NCBI RefSeq assembly: GCF_900129095.1 | Contig: NZ_FQVA01000006.1 | Coordinates: 1 to 64,000, forward strand | DNA length: 64,000 nucleotides | Origin: Microbulbifer donghaiensis | GTDB taxonomy: Bacteria; Pseudomonadota; Gammaproteobacteria; Pseudomonadales; Cellvibrionaceae | Direction of reading: 5' to 3' | Shown: piece by piece, positions 7,694-18,726 of the stretch | How the letters are laid out: every line of letters begins with the position of its first letter | How positions within the stretch are numbered: position 1 is the first letter of the stretch | Made by a program: the position numbers and the translations under genes | The notes under the pieces: model-generated | Database searches by the model: none | What the model saw: the letters and a program-made list of their open reading frames with translations, nothing else | Told to the model about the DNA's origin: nothing

Positions 7694-8794
7694 ATGGGAA
7701 ACTGGCTGATAACAATTCTCGCTGTGGTGTTGCTGCTGGCAATTCTGGACGGCGTGCGCCGCGCGATTGTGAAGCAGCGCGCGGCGATGAAAGTCTCGCG
7801 TAATCTGTCCCGCGCGATGCAGCGGGATCGCGATGACGATATGGATATCCTTTCTACGCCGCGCCGGGTGACACCAAATGAAAAAGTTGAGGATGACCAC
7901 TACCTCGACCCGGAAGAAGAGGCAAAGCGACGTCAGATAGCGCGGGAGCTGCCGGGGCAGGTTCGCGTTGTGCAGCGGCGCGCATTGGAAGATGCATTGC
8001 AGGTAAATCGGCAGGTGCAGGAGAGTTTTATGTCTTCGCGCAAACCGCTGGCCGGTAGCAATCCACAGCGCGCAGAGCCGGAACAGGTTTCGCTTAACCT
8101 GGAGGAGCAGGTCCCAACGCTGATGGACTCGGTTCCGGTTGAAGAGCAGCGCCGCGAGCCGGAACTAAATGAGTCGGAAAGCCTCGAAGCCCTCAGTGCT
8201 GAGGTAGCGCACAGCGATGAATCGGTGGCGGAAACGACCGCACCGGCTCAGGAATCCACCCGAGCGCCGAGAGCAGAGCCTTTGCGCAAGGAGAAGAAAA
8301 CCCCGGTGAACAAACAGAGCAAGCAGGTGCAAAGCGAGCCGCGTGAGAAGTCTCCGGTAGAGGAAGTGCTGATTATCAATGTGATGGCTCGGGAGGGCGA
8401 TCACTTCGAGGGCAACGATCTGTTACGGGTAATGGTTGCCTCTGGCATGCGTTTTGGGGAGATGAATATTTTTCACTATCACCAGGGCGGCGCCGCTGAC
8501 GGCCCGGTGGTATTCAGTCTCGCCAACATGGTGGTACCCGGCGTATTCGATCTGGCGCAGATGGAAGAATTTGCCACTCCGGGTGTGAGCCTGTTCCTGG
8601 CGCTGCCCATCGAAGGTGAGGCGATCAAAGCATTCGAGCAGCTGCTCGCTACGTCACGCCAGATTGCTGAACTGCTGGGTGGTGAATTGAAAGATGAAAA
8701 CCGCAGCGTTTTCACCGCTCAGACGGCCGAACATTACCGCCAGCGCGTGATGGAGTACCAGCGTCGCAAGGCTCTGGCCCGGGCGCAGGCCTGA
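7694..8794 (+). CDS. zipA: Cell division protein ZipA
   Basis: ZipA tethers FtsZ to the inner membrane at the division site. The 366-residue protein begins with a short periplasmic end and one transmembrane helix (LITILAVVLLLAILDGVRRA), then a basic stretch, and a long acidic, Pro/Glu-rich linker of about 200 residues that is probably unstructured. The C-terminal FtsZ-binding domain of about 135 residues starts at VLIINVMAREGDHFEGNDLL, and LLRVMVASGMRFGEMNIFHY is characteristic of the family. GGGAGAGG at the correct distance supports the ATG at 7694. It lies between smc and ligA as in related genomes. Confidence 0.95.
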   Translation: MGNWLITILAVVLLLAILDGVRRAIVKQRAAMKVSRNLSRAMQRDRDDDMDILSTPRRVTPNEKVEDDHYLDPEEEAKRRQIARELPGQVRVVQRRALEDALQVNRQVQESFMSSRKPLAGSNPQRAEPEQVSLNLEEQVPTLMDSVPVEEQRREPELNESESLEALSAEVAHSDESVAETTAPAQESTRAPRAEPLRKEKKTPVNKQSKQVQSEPREKSPVEEVLIINVMAREGDHFEGNDLLRVMVASGMRFGEMNIFHYHQGGAADGPVVFSLANMVVPGVFDLAQMEEFATPGVSLFLALPIEGEAIKAFEQLLATSRQIAELLGGELKDENRSVFTAQTAEHYRQRVMEYQRRKALARAQA

Positions 8795-8806
8795 CAACCA
8801 GCATTT

Positions 8807-8880
8807 AGAGCGAAGGGGCGGCCGTTGGCTGCGATGGTAATTACCGTTAGGTGAACCCATCGCGGCCAGCGGCCGCTCTT
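8807..8880. terminator. Long imperfect hairpin between zipA and ligA
   Basis: Arms at about 8807-8837 and 8855-8880 pair over more than 20 bases with a few mismatches. The right arm contains the reverse complement of GAGCGGCCGCTGGCCGC, which recurs at 22565-22581 in another terminator-like hairpin. It could be a terminator, or one copy of a dispersed palindromic repeat. Confidence 0.55.
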
Positions 8881-8888
8881 ACGTGTAG

Positions 8889-10973
<2,085 letters not shown>

Positions 10974-11215
10974 GCCGCGTTGCAATTGCGTCAGTTTCCC
11001 GGCGGGGTGAGCCACGGGTTCGCCCTGTCTTCGACTGCACGGTTTGACGCGCGTGCGCCGCGGCTGCGCATACAGAGTTTGATCAAAAAATGGCCGCGCT
11101 TTCATTTGCGATCTGGGTTATAGCTTTCTCCTCTCTTCACCGTTAAAGTGAAGCTCCCAGGTTTTATGCTCCGCGCATTTTTTATGCAGCGGCGCTGTGG
11201 TAAGGAAGAGAGCGA

Positions 11216-11650
11216 GTGCTTCAGGGCGACCAGGAATCCATTGTCTACGGTTGTATCAAAGACAGTAACAGTCTTGCCGGCGGCGCTGATCGCAGACGCG
11301 TCAACCGCGCGGCGATTCTCGCACTTCCGAGTGCCGATGAGTGGCCCTTCCTGTGCCGTGATATGTTTTCCATTCCCACCATCAAGGTGAAACAGTCCCA
11401 GTACCAGACTGACGTCATCCATTTCGGCGCATCCTATTGCGCGGTGGAGTACGAGTGGAATCACTGGATACAGAAATTCGAGGAACTGCTGCGGAGCATG
11501 TACTGGGTCTCGGCTACCGTACACCTGGAGACAGAACTTTCCGGAATCCATTCTTTTACCTGGGAGGCTGCGGGCCTTTATCACGAGCCGGGCAGTGGCG
11601 ACATGCAGGTGCGCTGCGAGTGGACCCAGGAGGGGCGAGTCAGCGTCTGA
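11216..11650 (+). CDS. Conserved hypothetical protein
   Basis: I do not recognise a named domain. The 144-residue product looks real: codon use matches the neighbours, and a GTG start at 11216 is preceded by AAGGAAGAGAG. The protein is soluble, with no signal peptide and an aromatic-rich central part (FEELLRSMYWVSATVHLE). The N-terminal segment begins MLQGDQESIVYGCIKD. An antisense open frame of similar length is less protein-like. It sits alone between ligA and a membrane-protein gene. Function cannot be assigned from the sequence. Confidence 0.7.
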   Translation: MLQGDQESIVYGCIKDSNSLAGGADRRRVNRAAILALPSADEWPFLCRDMFSIPTIKVKQSQYQTDVIHFGASYCAVEYEWNHWIQKFEELLRSMYWVSATVHLETELSGIHSFTWEAAGLYHEPGSGDMQVRCEWTQEGRVSV

Positions 11651-11722
11651 TCCGTTTTTAGCTATGCTTTAACTGTTCGCAGTTGTCGACCGCGCGCTGC
11701 GGCCGGCCTTCGCCTGTGGGAG

Positions 11723-12328
11723 ATGCACGGCGTGGAAGCAAGCTCGGTGGCAGAGGCCGGAATCCCCGGTTTCGCGACTCTCTACGCGCACATCAGGGTT
11801 ATTCTGGGTATTGTCGTCGGGTTGGGACTGACGCATTTGCTGCGCAATCTTGCGCGCGTTGTTGATGAACCGCGCGAGGACCGGCTGTACTGGATCCATC
11901 TGACATGGGTCCTTTTTGCGATGCTGTACCTGCTGCACTTCTGGTGGTGGGAATTCCGCATTTCGCACACCTCGCGGATCAGCTTCTTCCTGTTTCTCTA
12001 TCTGATCAGTTACACACTGACGCTGTATTTCCTTTGTGCACTCTTATTCCCGGAAAAGAATTCCGACCCGAAGGACTATCGCGTGTTGTTCTATGAGCGG
12101 CGCAAATGGTTTTTTGCCGTGTTGGCCTTGGTATTTCTGATCGATATCGGTGACAGCCTGCTCAAGGGTATGGGCTACTTGCTGGGACTGGGCCACATCT
12201 ATTTGTACCGAAATCTGCTGTTTTTCGTGGCCTGCCTGGTGGCGATTGCGACCAGGAGCCCCCGCTACCACGCCACCTTCGCGGTATCCGGTATTCTGTT
12301 TCAAATTTACTGGCTGTTTGGCGAATAG
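11723..12328 (+). CDS. Multi-pass membrane protein of unknown function
   Basis: The roughly 200-residue product contains about five to six hydrophobic helices, including GIVVGLGLTHLLRNL, a Trp/Phe-rich helix (LLHFWWWEF) and FFVACLVAIAT near the end. Short basic loops (DEPREDR, YERRKW) set the orientation. No catalytic motif is obvious. The start could be ATG 11723, with GGGAG very close, or GTG 11732, with GGGAG at nine bases. It is an integral inner-membrane protein; role unknown. Confidence 0.75.
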   Translation: MHGVEASSVAEAGIPGFATLYAHIRVILGIVVGLGLTHLLRNLARVVDEPREDRLYWIHLTWVLFAMLYLLHFWWWEFRISHTSRISFFLFLYLISYTLTLYFLCALLFPEKNSDPKDYRVLFYERRKWFFAVLALVFLIDIGDSLLKGMGYLLGLGHIYLYRNLLFFVACLVAIATRSPRYHATFAVSGILFQIYWLFGE

Positions 12329-12442
12329 CGTTCCAAATATTTGCAATTTTTAACTTGGCGTTGCCCAGTGGCGGCGATAAGCTGTGAATCGCAATCCTCG
12401 AGCACAGGTGCCGGCAGGCGCCACTACCTGAAAGGAGTTCCC

Positions 12443-12886
12443 ATGACTGGTTACCGATCCATAATTTTCGCCAGCGCCCTGATGTTGTCGCCGCTGCTGC
12501 ACGCGGGCGAAGACACTCAGGCAAACTTGATTTCGGAAGCGCCGGCGGATGCCAAGGTTTACTTCATCTCACCGAAAAATGGCGAGACGGTACCGCAGAC
12601 CTTTACCGTGAAGTTTGGTCTGTCCGGCATGGGGGTGGCACCGGCCGGCGTTGAACGTGACAAGACTGGTCACCACCACCTGCTGATCGACGTGAAAGAG
12701 ATGCCGGATATGACCAAGCCGCTGCCGGCCACGGAAAATATCATCCACTTTGGCGGTGGACAGACCGAAACCGAAATCACTCTGCCGCCGGGCAAGCACA
12801 CGCTGCAGCTGGTGCTGGGTAATTACCTGCATATACCGTTCAAGAAATCGGTAATGTCGGAAAAAATTACCGTAGAGGTGCAATAG
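12443..12886 (+). CDS. DUF4399 periplasmic protein
   Basis: The product of 147 residues has an N-terminal signal peptide ending near ALMLSPLLHAG and a mature domain of the DUF4399 family. Characteristic segments are VYFISPKNGETVPQTFTVKF, the histidine-rich TGHHHLLID, and PPGKHTLQLVLGNY. This fold is immunoglobulin-like and often linked with metal or small-molecule binding, but the function is not established. The ATG at 12443 is chosen because AAAGGAG lies five bases upstream; the longer reading from 12341 has no ribosome site and would bury the signal peptide. Confidence 0.85.
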   Translation: MTGYRSIIFASALMLSPLLHAGEDTQANLISEAPADAKVYFISPKNGETVPQTFTVKFGLSGMGVAPAGVERDKTGHHHLLIDVKEMPDMTKPLPATENIIHFGGGQTETEITLPPGKHTLQLVLGNYLHIPFKKSVMSEKITVEVQ

Positions 12887-12957
12887 TTTTCCACAATGAG
12901 CGAATAGCTGTCGTAATAGTGCCACGCGGTGTGTAGGGCGCGCCCAGTGAGGTAGGT

Positions 12958-14346
12958 ATGGCCGGAAAATTCCGCAGGGAAAAAGATAGTCTGGGCGAAG
13001 TGCAGGTGCCCGCAGATGCCCTGTACGGCGCCCAGACCCAGCGAGCGCTGGAGAATTTCCCGATCAGTGGCAGCCGACTGCCGACGGAATTTATTCGCGC
13101 GATCGTGTTGATCAAGCGGTCCGCGGCTCAGGCAAATTGCGAATTGGAGTTGCTGGATGATGAGCGGGCGGCGGCTATTATCAAGGCCTGCGACTCCCTG
13201 GGTGAAAGCGAATTCGCGACGCAGTTCCCGCTGGATATCTACCAGACTGGCTCGGGCACCAGTACCAATATGAATGTGAACGAGGTGCTGGCCCACATTG
13301 CCACACGCGACAGTGGCCTGCAGGTAAGTCCCAACGATCACGTGAATATGAGCCAGAGCAGCAACGACGTGATCCCCAGCGCGATTCACGTATCGGCACT
13401 GCTCGGTGTGCGGGATCACCTGCTGCCGGCCGTGCGGCACCTGCGCGGACAGCTGTGTGACAAGGCTGCGGCGGCTGAGGATGTGGTCAAGACCGGCCGT
13501 ACCCATCTGATGGACGCGGTGCCGATGACCCTGGCGCAAGAGATCGGTGCCTGGGCGGCTCAGATGGAGTCCTGCCGCGAGCGTATCCGAGGCACGCTGC
13601 CGCGGCTGGCGCAACTGGCTCAGGGTGGTACGGCGATAGGAACCGGGCTGAATGCGCATCCGGATTTCGCCGAACTGTTTGCGCAGAAACTGAGTGCCAA
13701 TAGCACACAGCAATTCCGCCCGGCCGACAATTTGTTTGCGGCGATTGCCAGTCAGGATACCGCGGTTGAGCTGTCCGGCCAGCTCAAAGTGCTGGCGGTG
13801 GCGCTGATGAAAATTGCCAATGACCTGCGCTGGATGAACAGCGGCCCGCTGGCGGGCTTTGCGGAGATTGAGCTACAGGCGCTGCAGCCGGGCAGTAGTA
13901 TCATGCCGGGCAAGGTCAACCCGGTAATCGGCGAATCCGTGGCGATGGTGGCCACGCGCGTGATCGGCAACGATACAACCATCGCGCTGGCCGGGCAGAG
14001 CGGTAACTTCCAGCTGAATGTCATGTTGCCGCTGGTGGCTCATGCGCTGCTGGACAGCATCCAGTTGCTGGGCAGTGCGGCGCGGCTGCTGGCGGACAAG
14101 GCCATTGCCACCTTTGCGGTCAACCGCGAACGCATGGAGCAGGCACTTGCGCGCAACCCGATTCTGGTGACGGCGCTGAATCCGGTTATCGGCTATGCGA
14201 AAGCGGCAGAAATCGCCAAAGCGGCCTATAGAGAGGGGCGGCCGGTGATGGACGTGGCGGTCGAAATGACGGATCTCAGCGAGGAAGAGCTGAAAGTGTT
14301 GCTGGATCCGGCGCGGCTCGCAAAGGGCGGGCTGATCGGCGAGTAG
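12958..14346 (+). CDS. fumC: Class II fumarate hydratase
   Basis: FumC interconverts fumarate and malate without an iron-sulfur cluster, and so works under oxidative stress or iron limitation. The 462-residue protein has the superfamily signatures: SGTSTNMNVNEV, the GRTHLMDAVPMTLAQE region, and the fumarase/aspartase signature GSSIMPGKVNP that contains the catalytic serine loop. The length is typical. The ATG at 12958 follows GAGGTAG. The gene appears to be transcribed alone. Confidence 0.95.
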   Translation: MAGKFRREKDSLGEVQVPADALYGAQTQRALENFPISGSRLPTEFIRAIVLIKRSAAQANCELELLDDERAAAIIKACDSLGESEFATQFPLDIYQTGSGTSTNMNVNEVLAHIATRDSGLQVSPNDHVNMSQSSNDVIPSAIHVSALLGVRDHLLPAVRHLRGQLCDKAAAAEDVVKTGRTHLMDAVPMTLAQEIGAWAAQMESCRERIRGTLPRLAQLAQGGTAIGTGLNAHPDFAELFAQKLSANSTQQFRPADNLFAAIASQDTAVELSGQLKVLAVALMKIANDLRWMNSGPLAGFAEIELQALQPGSSIMPGKVNPVIGESVAMVATRVIGNDTTIALAGQSGNFQLNVMLPLVAHALLDSIQLLGSAARLLADKAIATFAVNRERMEQALARNPILVTALNPVIGYAKAAEIAKAAYREGRPVMDVAVEMTDLSEEELKVLLDPARLAKGGLIGE

Positions 14347-14368
14347 TTCCTAACCTTTGCCCGCACCG

Positions 14369-14488
14369 TCAGGCAAACAGCGCCAGCGCCACCCATATGG
14401 CGACCATGAGCGTGGCCAGGCACTCGATCCATGTGAACAAGTGCCTGATGGTAACGCGATCCTCACGTCGCAGCATTCTTTTGCCCAT
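14369..14488 (-). CDS. Possible 39-residue membrane protein
   Basis: On the minus strand an ATG with GGGAGG five bases upstream opens a 39-codon frame. It encodes a basic N-terminus (MGKRMLRREDR) and one strongly hydrophobic helix (CLATLMVAIWVALALFA), ending in TGA. This is the usual look of a small single-pass membrane protein, with the positive end predicted to stay inside. It lies between fumC and another small membrane-protein gene, on the opposite strand to both. I cannot name a family; the evidence is the ribosome site plus the helix. Confidence 0.45.
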   Translation of the reverse strand: MGKRMLRREDRVTIRHLFTWIECLATLMVAIWVALALFA

Positions 14489-14634
14489 CTGAACCTCCCG
14501 CGGCGTTGACAGGACTTCGCGTATCCCTCACGATTCCACGCCGCGTCGGTGCACGACACCGACACTACAATGGTAATGCCGCTGTGTGGCGGCAACCAAT
14601 TGCCTGTTTTTTCAATCGACGCTGTTAGATTCCC

Positions 14635-14838
14635 ATGGCCAAAAAGAGTCGCCGTTCATTTATAACCAGTGTGCTCGCCTGTCTCGCCTTTATCGCCGCA
14701 GCGATATGGAGCTGGGACCTGCCCATTGAGAATGTGGCGTCCTACCTGGTATTACTGCTGATTTTTCTCGTCGTTATCATTGCTGCGGCGCTGGGTTTTG
14801 GAGCACTGCTGAGCTGGTTGCGCAGGCGAAAAAAATAG
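14635..14838 (+). CDS. Small two-helix membrane protein, coupled to an AraC-type regulator
   Basis: The 67-residue product starts MAKKSRRSF and has two hydrophobic segments: VLACLAFIAAAIWSW, and a longer one from YLVLLLIFLVVII to GALLSWL. It ends in a basic tail, RRRKK. Its TAG stop is directly followed by the ATG of the regulator at 14839, so the two are almost certainly translated from one message. No known family is recognised. A role in signalling to the regulator is possible but is only an inference from the coupling. Confidence 0.65.
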   Translation: MAKKSRRSFITSVLACLAFIAAAIWSWDLPIENVASYLVLLLIFLVVIIAAALGFGALLSWLRRRKK

Positions 14839-15909
14839 ATGTCTGCGCCGGAACAGGATATCCGCATCCCCATCGCCTATCTCGAGCGATTACTGGACGA
14901 AGCGACGCGCCATGGCTGTGATCGCAGCGAATTGCTCGCGTCGGTAGGGATCGACGAACGGGAACTGGAGGGGGCCGCAGCATTTTCGGCGCTCAAGTAC
15001 GGCCGCCTGTACCAGCGGGTCATGTGGCAGGTTCAGGACGAGTGGTTCGGAATGTTGAGCGGCGGGCGTGTGCGCTCGGGATCATTCCGCCTGCTGTGCC
15101 TGACGGTAATCAATTGTGAGACAGTGCGGCAGGCGATTACCCTCAGTGCCGAATTCATGGAGATCTGCCGCGGTTTCAAAGTGAAGCCGGTGTTCGAACC
15201 GGCGCCTGAAGGCCGCGAGCGGGTGGCCATACGTGGAATCAGCTCGCTGGCCGCGGGTGAGTTCGACCAGTTGATCGCCGAGACCAGTCCCGGCGTGATT
15301 CGCACTACGCTCGCAGTCTGGCACCGCTTTTACTGCTGGCTGGTGGGGCGCGAGATCCCGCTGGCGCGATTGCATTTTTCCTTTCCGTGTCCGGAAGAGT
15401 TCCGCACTCTCGCTCAGAGCGAGGCCGGCGAGCTGCTATTCGAACAGCCGGTCAATGCGCTCGAATACGACAGCCGCTACCTGGATTATCCGGTGGTGCA
15501 GAATCCGCAAACGGTGGAAGACTTTATCCGCACCGCGCCATATCACCTGGTCATCAGCGATGGCAGTGCCAACAGCATCAAGACCAAGGTCAAGACAATT
15601 CTGAACCGCGACGTCAGCGAGTCCATGCCTGCGGCAGAGGTGGTGGCTGAGCGTCTGAATATGTCGGTGACCACCCTGCGCCGGCGGCTGCAACAGGAGG
15701 GGACCTCTTATCAGAAGCTGAAAGACGAGTGCCGCATGGAGGCCGCCTTTCACTACCTCAGCTGTCCGGATCTCTCCAATGGGCAGATTGCCGAAATGCT
15801 CGGTTTTGACGAGTCCAGTGCCTTTTTCCGCGCCTTCAAGAAATGGACCGGAATCACTCCCGGCGAATATCGCAAGAGCGGCAGGCCGGCGACGGGCCTG
15901 GCCGGCTGA
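14839..15909 (+). CDS. AraC-family transcriptional regulator with arabinose-binding-type N-terminal domain
   Basis: The 356-residue protein has an N-terminal effector domain of about 200 residues of the kind found in OruR/ArgR-like AraC relatives (segment starting IPIAYLERLLDEATRHGCDR). Near residues 250-345 it has a C-terminal DNA-binding domain with two helix-turn-helix motifs, including ERLNMSVTTLRRRLQQEGTS and the signature GFDESSAFFRAFKKWTGITP. It starts immediately after a small membrane-protein gene. The nearest downstream target candidate is the acyl-CoA dehydrogenase gene at 16335, but a repeat element lies between them. The effector is unknown. Confidence 0.88.
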   Translation: MSAPEQDIRIPIAYLERLLDEATRHGCDRSELLASVGIDERELEGAAAFSALKYGRLYQRVMWQVQDEWFGMLSGGRVRSGSFRLLCLTVINCETVRQAITLSAEFMEICRGFKVKPVFEPAPEGRERVAIRGISSLAAGEFDQLIAETSPGVIRTTLAVWHRFYCWLVGREIPLARLHFSFPCPEEFRTLAQSEAGELLFEQPVNALEYDSRYLDYPVVQNPQTVEDFIRTAPYHLVISDGSANSIKTKVKTILNRDVSESMPAAEVVAERLNMSVTTLRRRLQQEGTSYQKLKDECRMEAAFHYLSCPDLSNGQIAEMLGFDESSAFFRAFKKWTGITPGEYRKSGRPATGLAG

Positions 15910-15910
15910 C

Positions 15911-16159
15911 CTAGCCCGGATATTGCACCAGGCCGCTTGAGATTCCACTTAAGTCTTTGTTTGTAAAATTTTTTTGGAGTTTCACTCGGGTACAAAATGT
16001 TACCAGGCACCGCTGGCCGCGCCCTCGCTTGATCTTTGTGCGTACAGCACATTTTTGCGGCTAATACGTGCGATAAGCATGCATGTGCGCCGCAAAAATG
16101 CACTGAACGCACAGATCTCGGCGCGATCATCGCGGCCCCTGGTGCAATATCCGGGCTAG
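15911..16159. mobile_element. 249-base element with 22-base terminal inverted repeats (MITE-like)
   Basis: Positions 15911-15932 and 16138-16159 are perfect inverted copies (CTAGCCCGGATATTGCACCA and two more bases). If the outer CTAG on each side is target duplication rather than element, the repeat proper begins CCCGG. Inside is a second, 25-base inverted pair at 16037-16061 and 16089-16113 with 22 of 25 matches. No open frame looks like a transposase. This structure suggests a non-autonomous transposon or the internally deleted remnant of an insertion sequence; the family is not identified. The rest of the gap to 16335 holds the promoter region of the next gene. Confidence 0.75.
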
Positions 16160-16334
16160 GTAGTCACTTTTCCCTTCTCGCTGCCCCTATTTGTCACCGC
16201 TTTGGACGGGTTTCGCCATAGTGGGTGGCGCAGAGTTGCTACTATGATGAACCAATCGTAGAAACTAGTCATAAATCTGACTGGCCGGTATTTTTCGGCC
16301 AATCGGCAAACAACAGCGAGTTGAGGGTAGCAGG

Positions 16335-18128
16335 ATGACCGATATCAAGATTCCATTGCGTGACATGCGTTTCGCCATGCGCGAATTGCTGGACTGGGAC
16401 AAGCACTACGAGTCCCTGGGCTACGAAGACGCCACTCCGGATCTGGTAGACGCCATCCTCGAAGAGGGCGCCAAGTTCTGTGAAAATGTGCTCGCGCCGC
16501 TGAATGCGGTCGGTGACCAGCAGGGCTGCACCTGGAATGACGGCGAAGTCACCACGCCGGAAGGCTTCAAGGAAGCTTACCAGCAGTTTGTCGAAGCCGG
16601 CTGGCCGTCACTGGCCCACGATCCCGCCCACGGTGGCCAGGGTCTGCCGCCGTCGCTGGGTACCGTGATGAGTGAAATGGTGGGTACCGCCAACTGGTCC
16701 TGGGGAATGTACCCGGGTCTGTCCCACGGTGCAATGAATACGCTGGAAGCGCACGGTACCGACGAGCAGAAAGAGACCTATCTGACCAAGCTGGTGGAAG
16801 GTAGCTGGACCGGCACCATGTGCCTGACCGAGCCGCACTGCGGCACCGACCTGGGCATACTGCGCACCAAGGCCGAGCCGAATGCCGACGGTTCCTACGC
16901 CATTACCGGTACCAAGATCTTTATCTCCGCCGGTGAGCACGACATGGCCGAGAATATCGTCCATATCGTTCTCGCGCGCCTGCCGGATGCCCCGGCCGGC
17001 ACCAAGGGCATCTCCCTGTTTATCGTGCCCAAATTCCTGCCGAACGCGGACGGCTCCGCCGGTGAGCGCAACGGTGTCGTCTGTGGCTCCCTCGAGCACA
17101 AGATGGGTATCCACGGCAACGCCACTGCGGTGCTGAACTTTGACGGCGCCAAGGGCTTCCTGATCGGTCCGCCGAATAAGGGCCTGAACTGCATGTTCAC
17201 CTTTATGAACACCGCGCGCCTGGGTACGGCGCTGCAGGGCCTGGCGCACGCGGAAGCGGGCTTCCAGAAGTCCCTGGCCTACGCCAAGGACCGCCTGCAG
17301 ATGCGCTCCCTGTCCGGCCCGAAAAATCCGGAAGGTCCCGCTGACCCGATCATCGTGCATCCGGACGTGCGCCGCATGCTGTTGACCCAGAAGGCCTTTG
17401 CCGAGGGCGGCCGCATGCTGATCCTGCTGTGTGCGCAACAGGTAGATCGCCTGCAAAAGGGCAGCGAAGAAGACAAGAAGGATGCCGACGACCTGCTGGC
17501 ATTCCTGACGCCGATCGCCAAGGCGTTCCTGACCGAGACCGGTTTGGAGTCTGCCAACCTGGGCATGCAGTGTTTCGGCGGCCACGGTTATATCGCCGAG
17601 TGGGGCATGGAGCAGAACGTGCGCGACGCGCGTATCTCCACCATCTACGAAGGCACCACCGGCGTCCAGGCGCTGGACCTGCTGGGCCGCAAGGTGCTGA
17701 TGAGCCAGGGCGAGCTGCTGCGCAAGTTCACCAAGGTAATGCACAAGTTCTGCCAGGCGGAAATCGACAACGAAGCGCTGGCCCCGTTTGTCACCAAACT
17801 GCAGGAGCTGAACAAGCAGTGGGGTGACCTGACGCTGCATGTTGGCGGTAAGGCGATGGAGAACCCGGAAGAAGTCGGTGCGGCCTCCGTTGATTACCTG
17901 ATGTTCTCCGGTTACGCCGTACAGGGCTACCTCTGGGCCCGCGCGGCCAAGATTGCCAACGACAAATTGGCAGCGGGCACCGGCGAGGCGGACTTCTACC
18001 GTGCGAAACTGGCTACCGCGCGCTTCTACTTCGACCGTATCCTGCCGCGCACTGCCAGCCACGCTGCGGCGATGCTGAGCGGTGCGGCCAACCTCATGGA
18101 ACTGGATGCGGAGCACTTCGCATTCTGA
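16335..18128 (+). CDS. Acyl-CoA dehydrogenase, long (about 600-residue) type
   Basis: This flavoprotein introduces the alpha-beta double bond into acyl-CoA in beta-oxidation. The 597-residue length and the C-terminal extension place it in the subgroup that also contains DmdC-like enzymes. The N-terminal segment LRDMRFAMRELLDWDKHYES is typical of that subgroup, as are TGTMCLTEPHCGTDLG (flavin-binding region) and CFGGHGYIAEWGMEQNVRD, which is followed by ISTIYEGTTGVQALDLLGRK. The substrate chain length cannot be told from the sequence. Ribosome site GAGGGTAGCAGG precedes the ATG. It lies upstream of an SCP2-like gene and a fadD-type ligase, supporting a fatty-acid catabolic role. It could be annotated as fadE or as dmdC; neither is certain. 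Confidence 0.92.
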   Translation: MTDIKIPLRDMRFAMRELLDWDKHYESLGYEDATPDLVDAILEEGAKFCENVLAPLNAVGDQQGCTWNDGEVTTPEGFKEAYQQFVEAGWPSLAHDPAHGGQGLPPSLGTVMSEMVGTANWSWGMYPGLSHGAMNTLEAHGTDEQKETYLTKLVEGSWTGTMCLTEPHCGTDLGILRTKAEPNADGSYAITGTKIFISAGEHDMAENIVHIVLARLPDAPAGTKGISLFIVPKFLPNADGSAGERNGVVCGSLEHKMGIHGNATAVLNFDGAKGFLIGPPNKGLNCMFTFMNTARLGTALQGLAHAEAGFQKSLAYAKDRLQMRSLSGPKNPEGPADPIIVHPDVRRMLLTQKAFAEGGRMLILLCAQQVDRLQKGSEEDKKDADDLLAFLTPIAKAFLTETGLESANLGMQCFGGHGYIAEWGMEQNVRDARISTIYEGTTGVQALDLLGRKVLMSQGELLRKFTKVMHKFCQAEIDNEALAPFVTKLQELNKQWGDLTLHVGGKAMENPEEVGAASVDYLMFSGYAVQGYLWARAAKIANDKLAAGTGEADFYRAKLATARFYFDRILPRTASHAAAMLSGAANLMELDAEHFAF

Positions 18129-18142
18129 TTTCAGAGCCAATG

Positions 18143-18173
18143 AAAAACCGCCGGCCACACCGGCGGTTTTTTT
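18143..18173. terminator. Terminator after the acyl-CoA dehydrogenase gene
   Basis: A perfect 12-pair stem (AAAAACCGCCGG, 18143-18154, with 18160-18171) has a five-base loop and a T7 run. It lies 15 bases after the stop codon. Confidence 0.9.
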
Positions 18174-18236
18174 ATGGCGGTGCCTTTTGAGTCATCTCGG
18201 CGGCATCGCCTGAGGTTTTTTGAGGAGAGTTTCCCC

Positions 18237-18557
18237 ATGCAGTTGCCGGATCAGATACTCGCTCGCCTGCAGCGCTTGGCTTGTTTGCACCCACTCGCTC
18301 GGGTACAGTTCCGGCTGCCGGACGCCAGTGATTTTTACGTATATTTGACGCAACAGGCCGATGGCGGCGAAGTCGTGTCACAGTTCGGGCATGCGGAAAA
18401 CCCGGCGCTGATATTGGAAATGGCAAACAGCACATTGAGTGCTATATTGGACGGCCGTTTAAGTGCACGCCACGCCTTTCTACTGGGGGATATCCTTTAT
18501 TCCGGAGATAGGGATCTGGCTGCCGCGTTGGCAGACCTTTTTCCCGCAGAATGCTGA
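18237..18557 (+). CDS. SCP2 sterol-carrier-like domain protein
   Basis: The 106-residue product resembles a single SCP2 lipid-binding domain: a beta-rich first half (VQFRLPDASDFYVYLTQQ), then NSTLSAILDGRLSARHAFLLGDILYSGD, which matches the family pattern of a helix followed by a short motif in which a small protein loads lipid or acyl-CoA. Such stand-alone domains are thought to carry fatty acyl chains. I take ATG 18237, preceded by TGAGGAGAG, rather than an upstream in-frame start inside the terminator. Its position between an acyl-CoA dehydrogenase gene and a fadD-type gene fits a lipid role. Confidence 0.7.
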   Translation: MQLPDQILARLQRLACLHPLARVQFRLPDASDFYVYLTQQADGGEVVSQFGHAENPALILEMANSTLSAILDGRLSARHAFLLGDILYSGDRDLAAALADLFPAEC

Positions 18558-18726
18558 CGGGGCGGTAACGATAGAGGATGGCCGCGGAATTCCATCCCTT
18601 CCGTCCCCGCGAAAACACTACAAACAATAAATATATGTCCGCTGTCTCCACCCGTTGGGAGATTTCGTCTATAAGAACGGAAGATGTGGGCAAAAGACAA
18701 CAACAATTAGGATTGGGAGAAGACAG

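Noticed and set aside
16608..18158. 516-codon antisense frame over the acyl-CoA dehydrogenase gene
   Set aside because: Shadow of a strongly conserved gene; no start signal and no recognisable domain.
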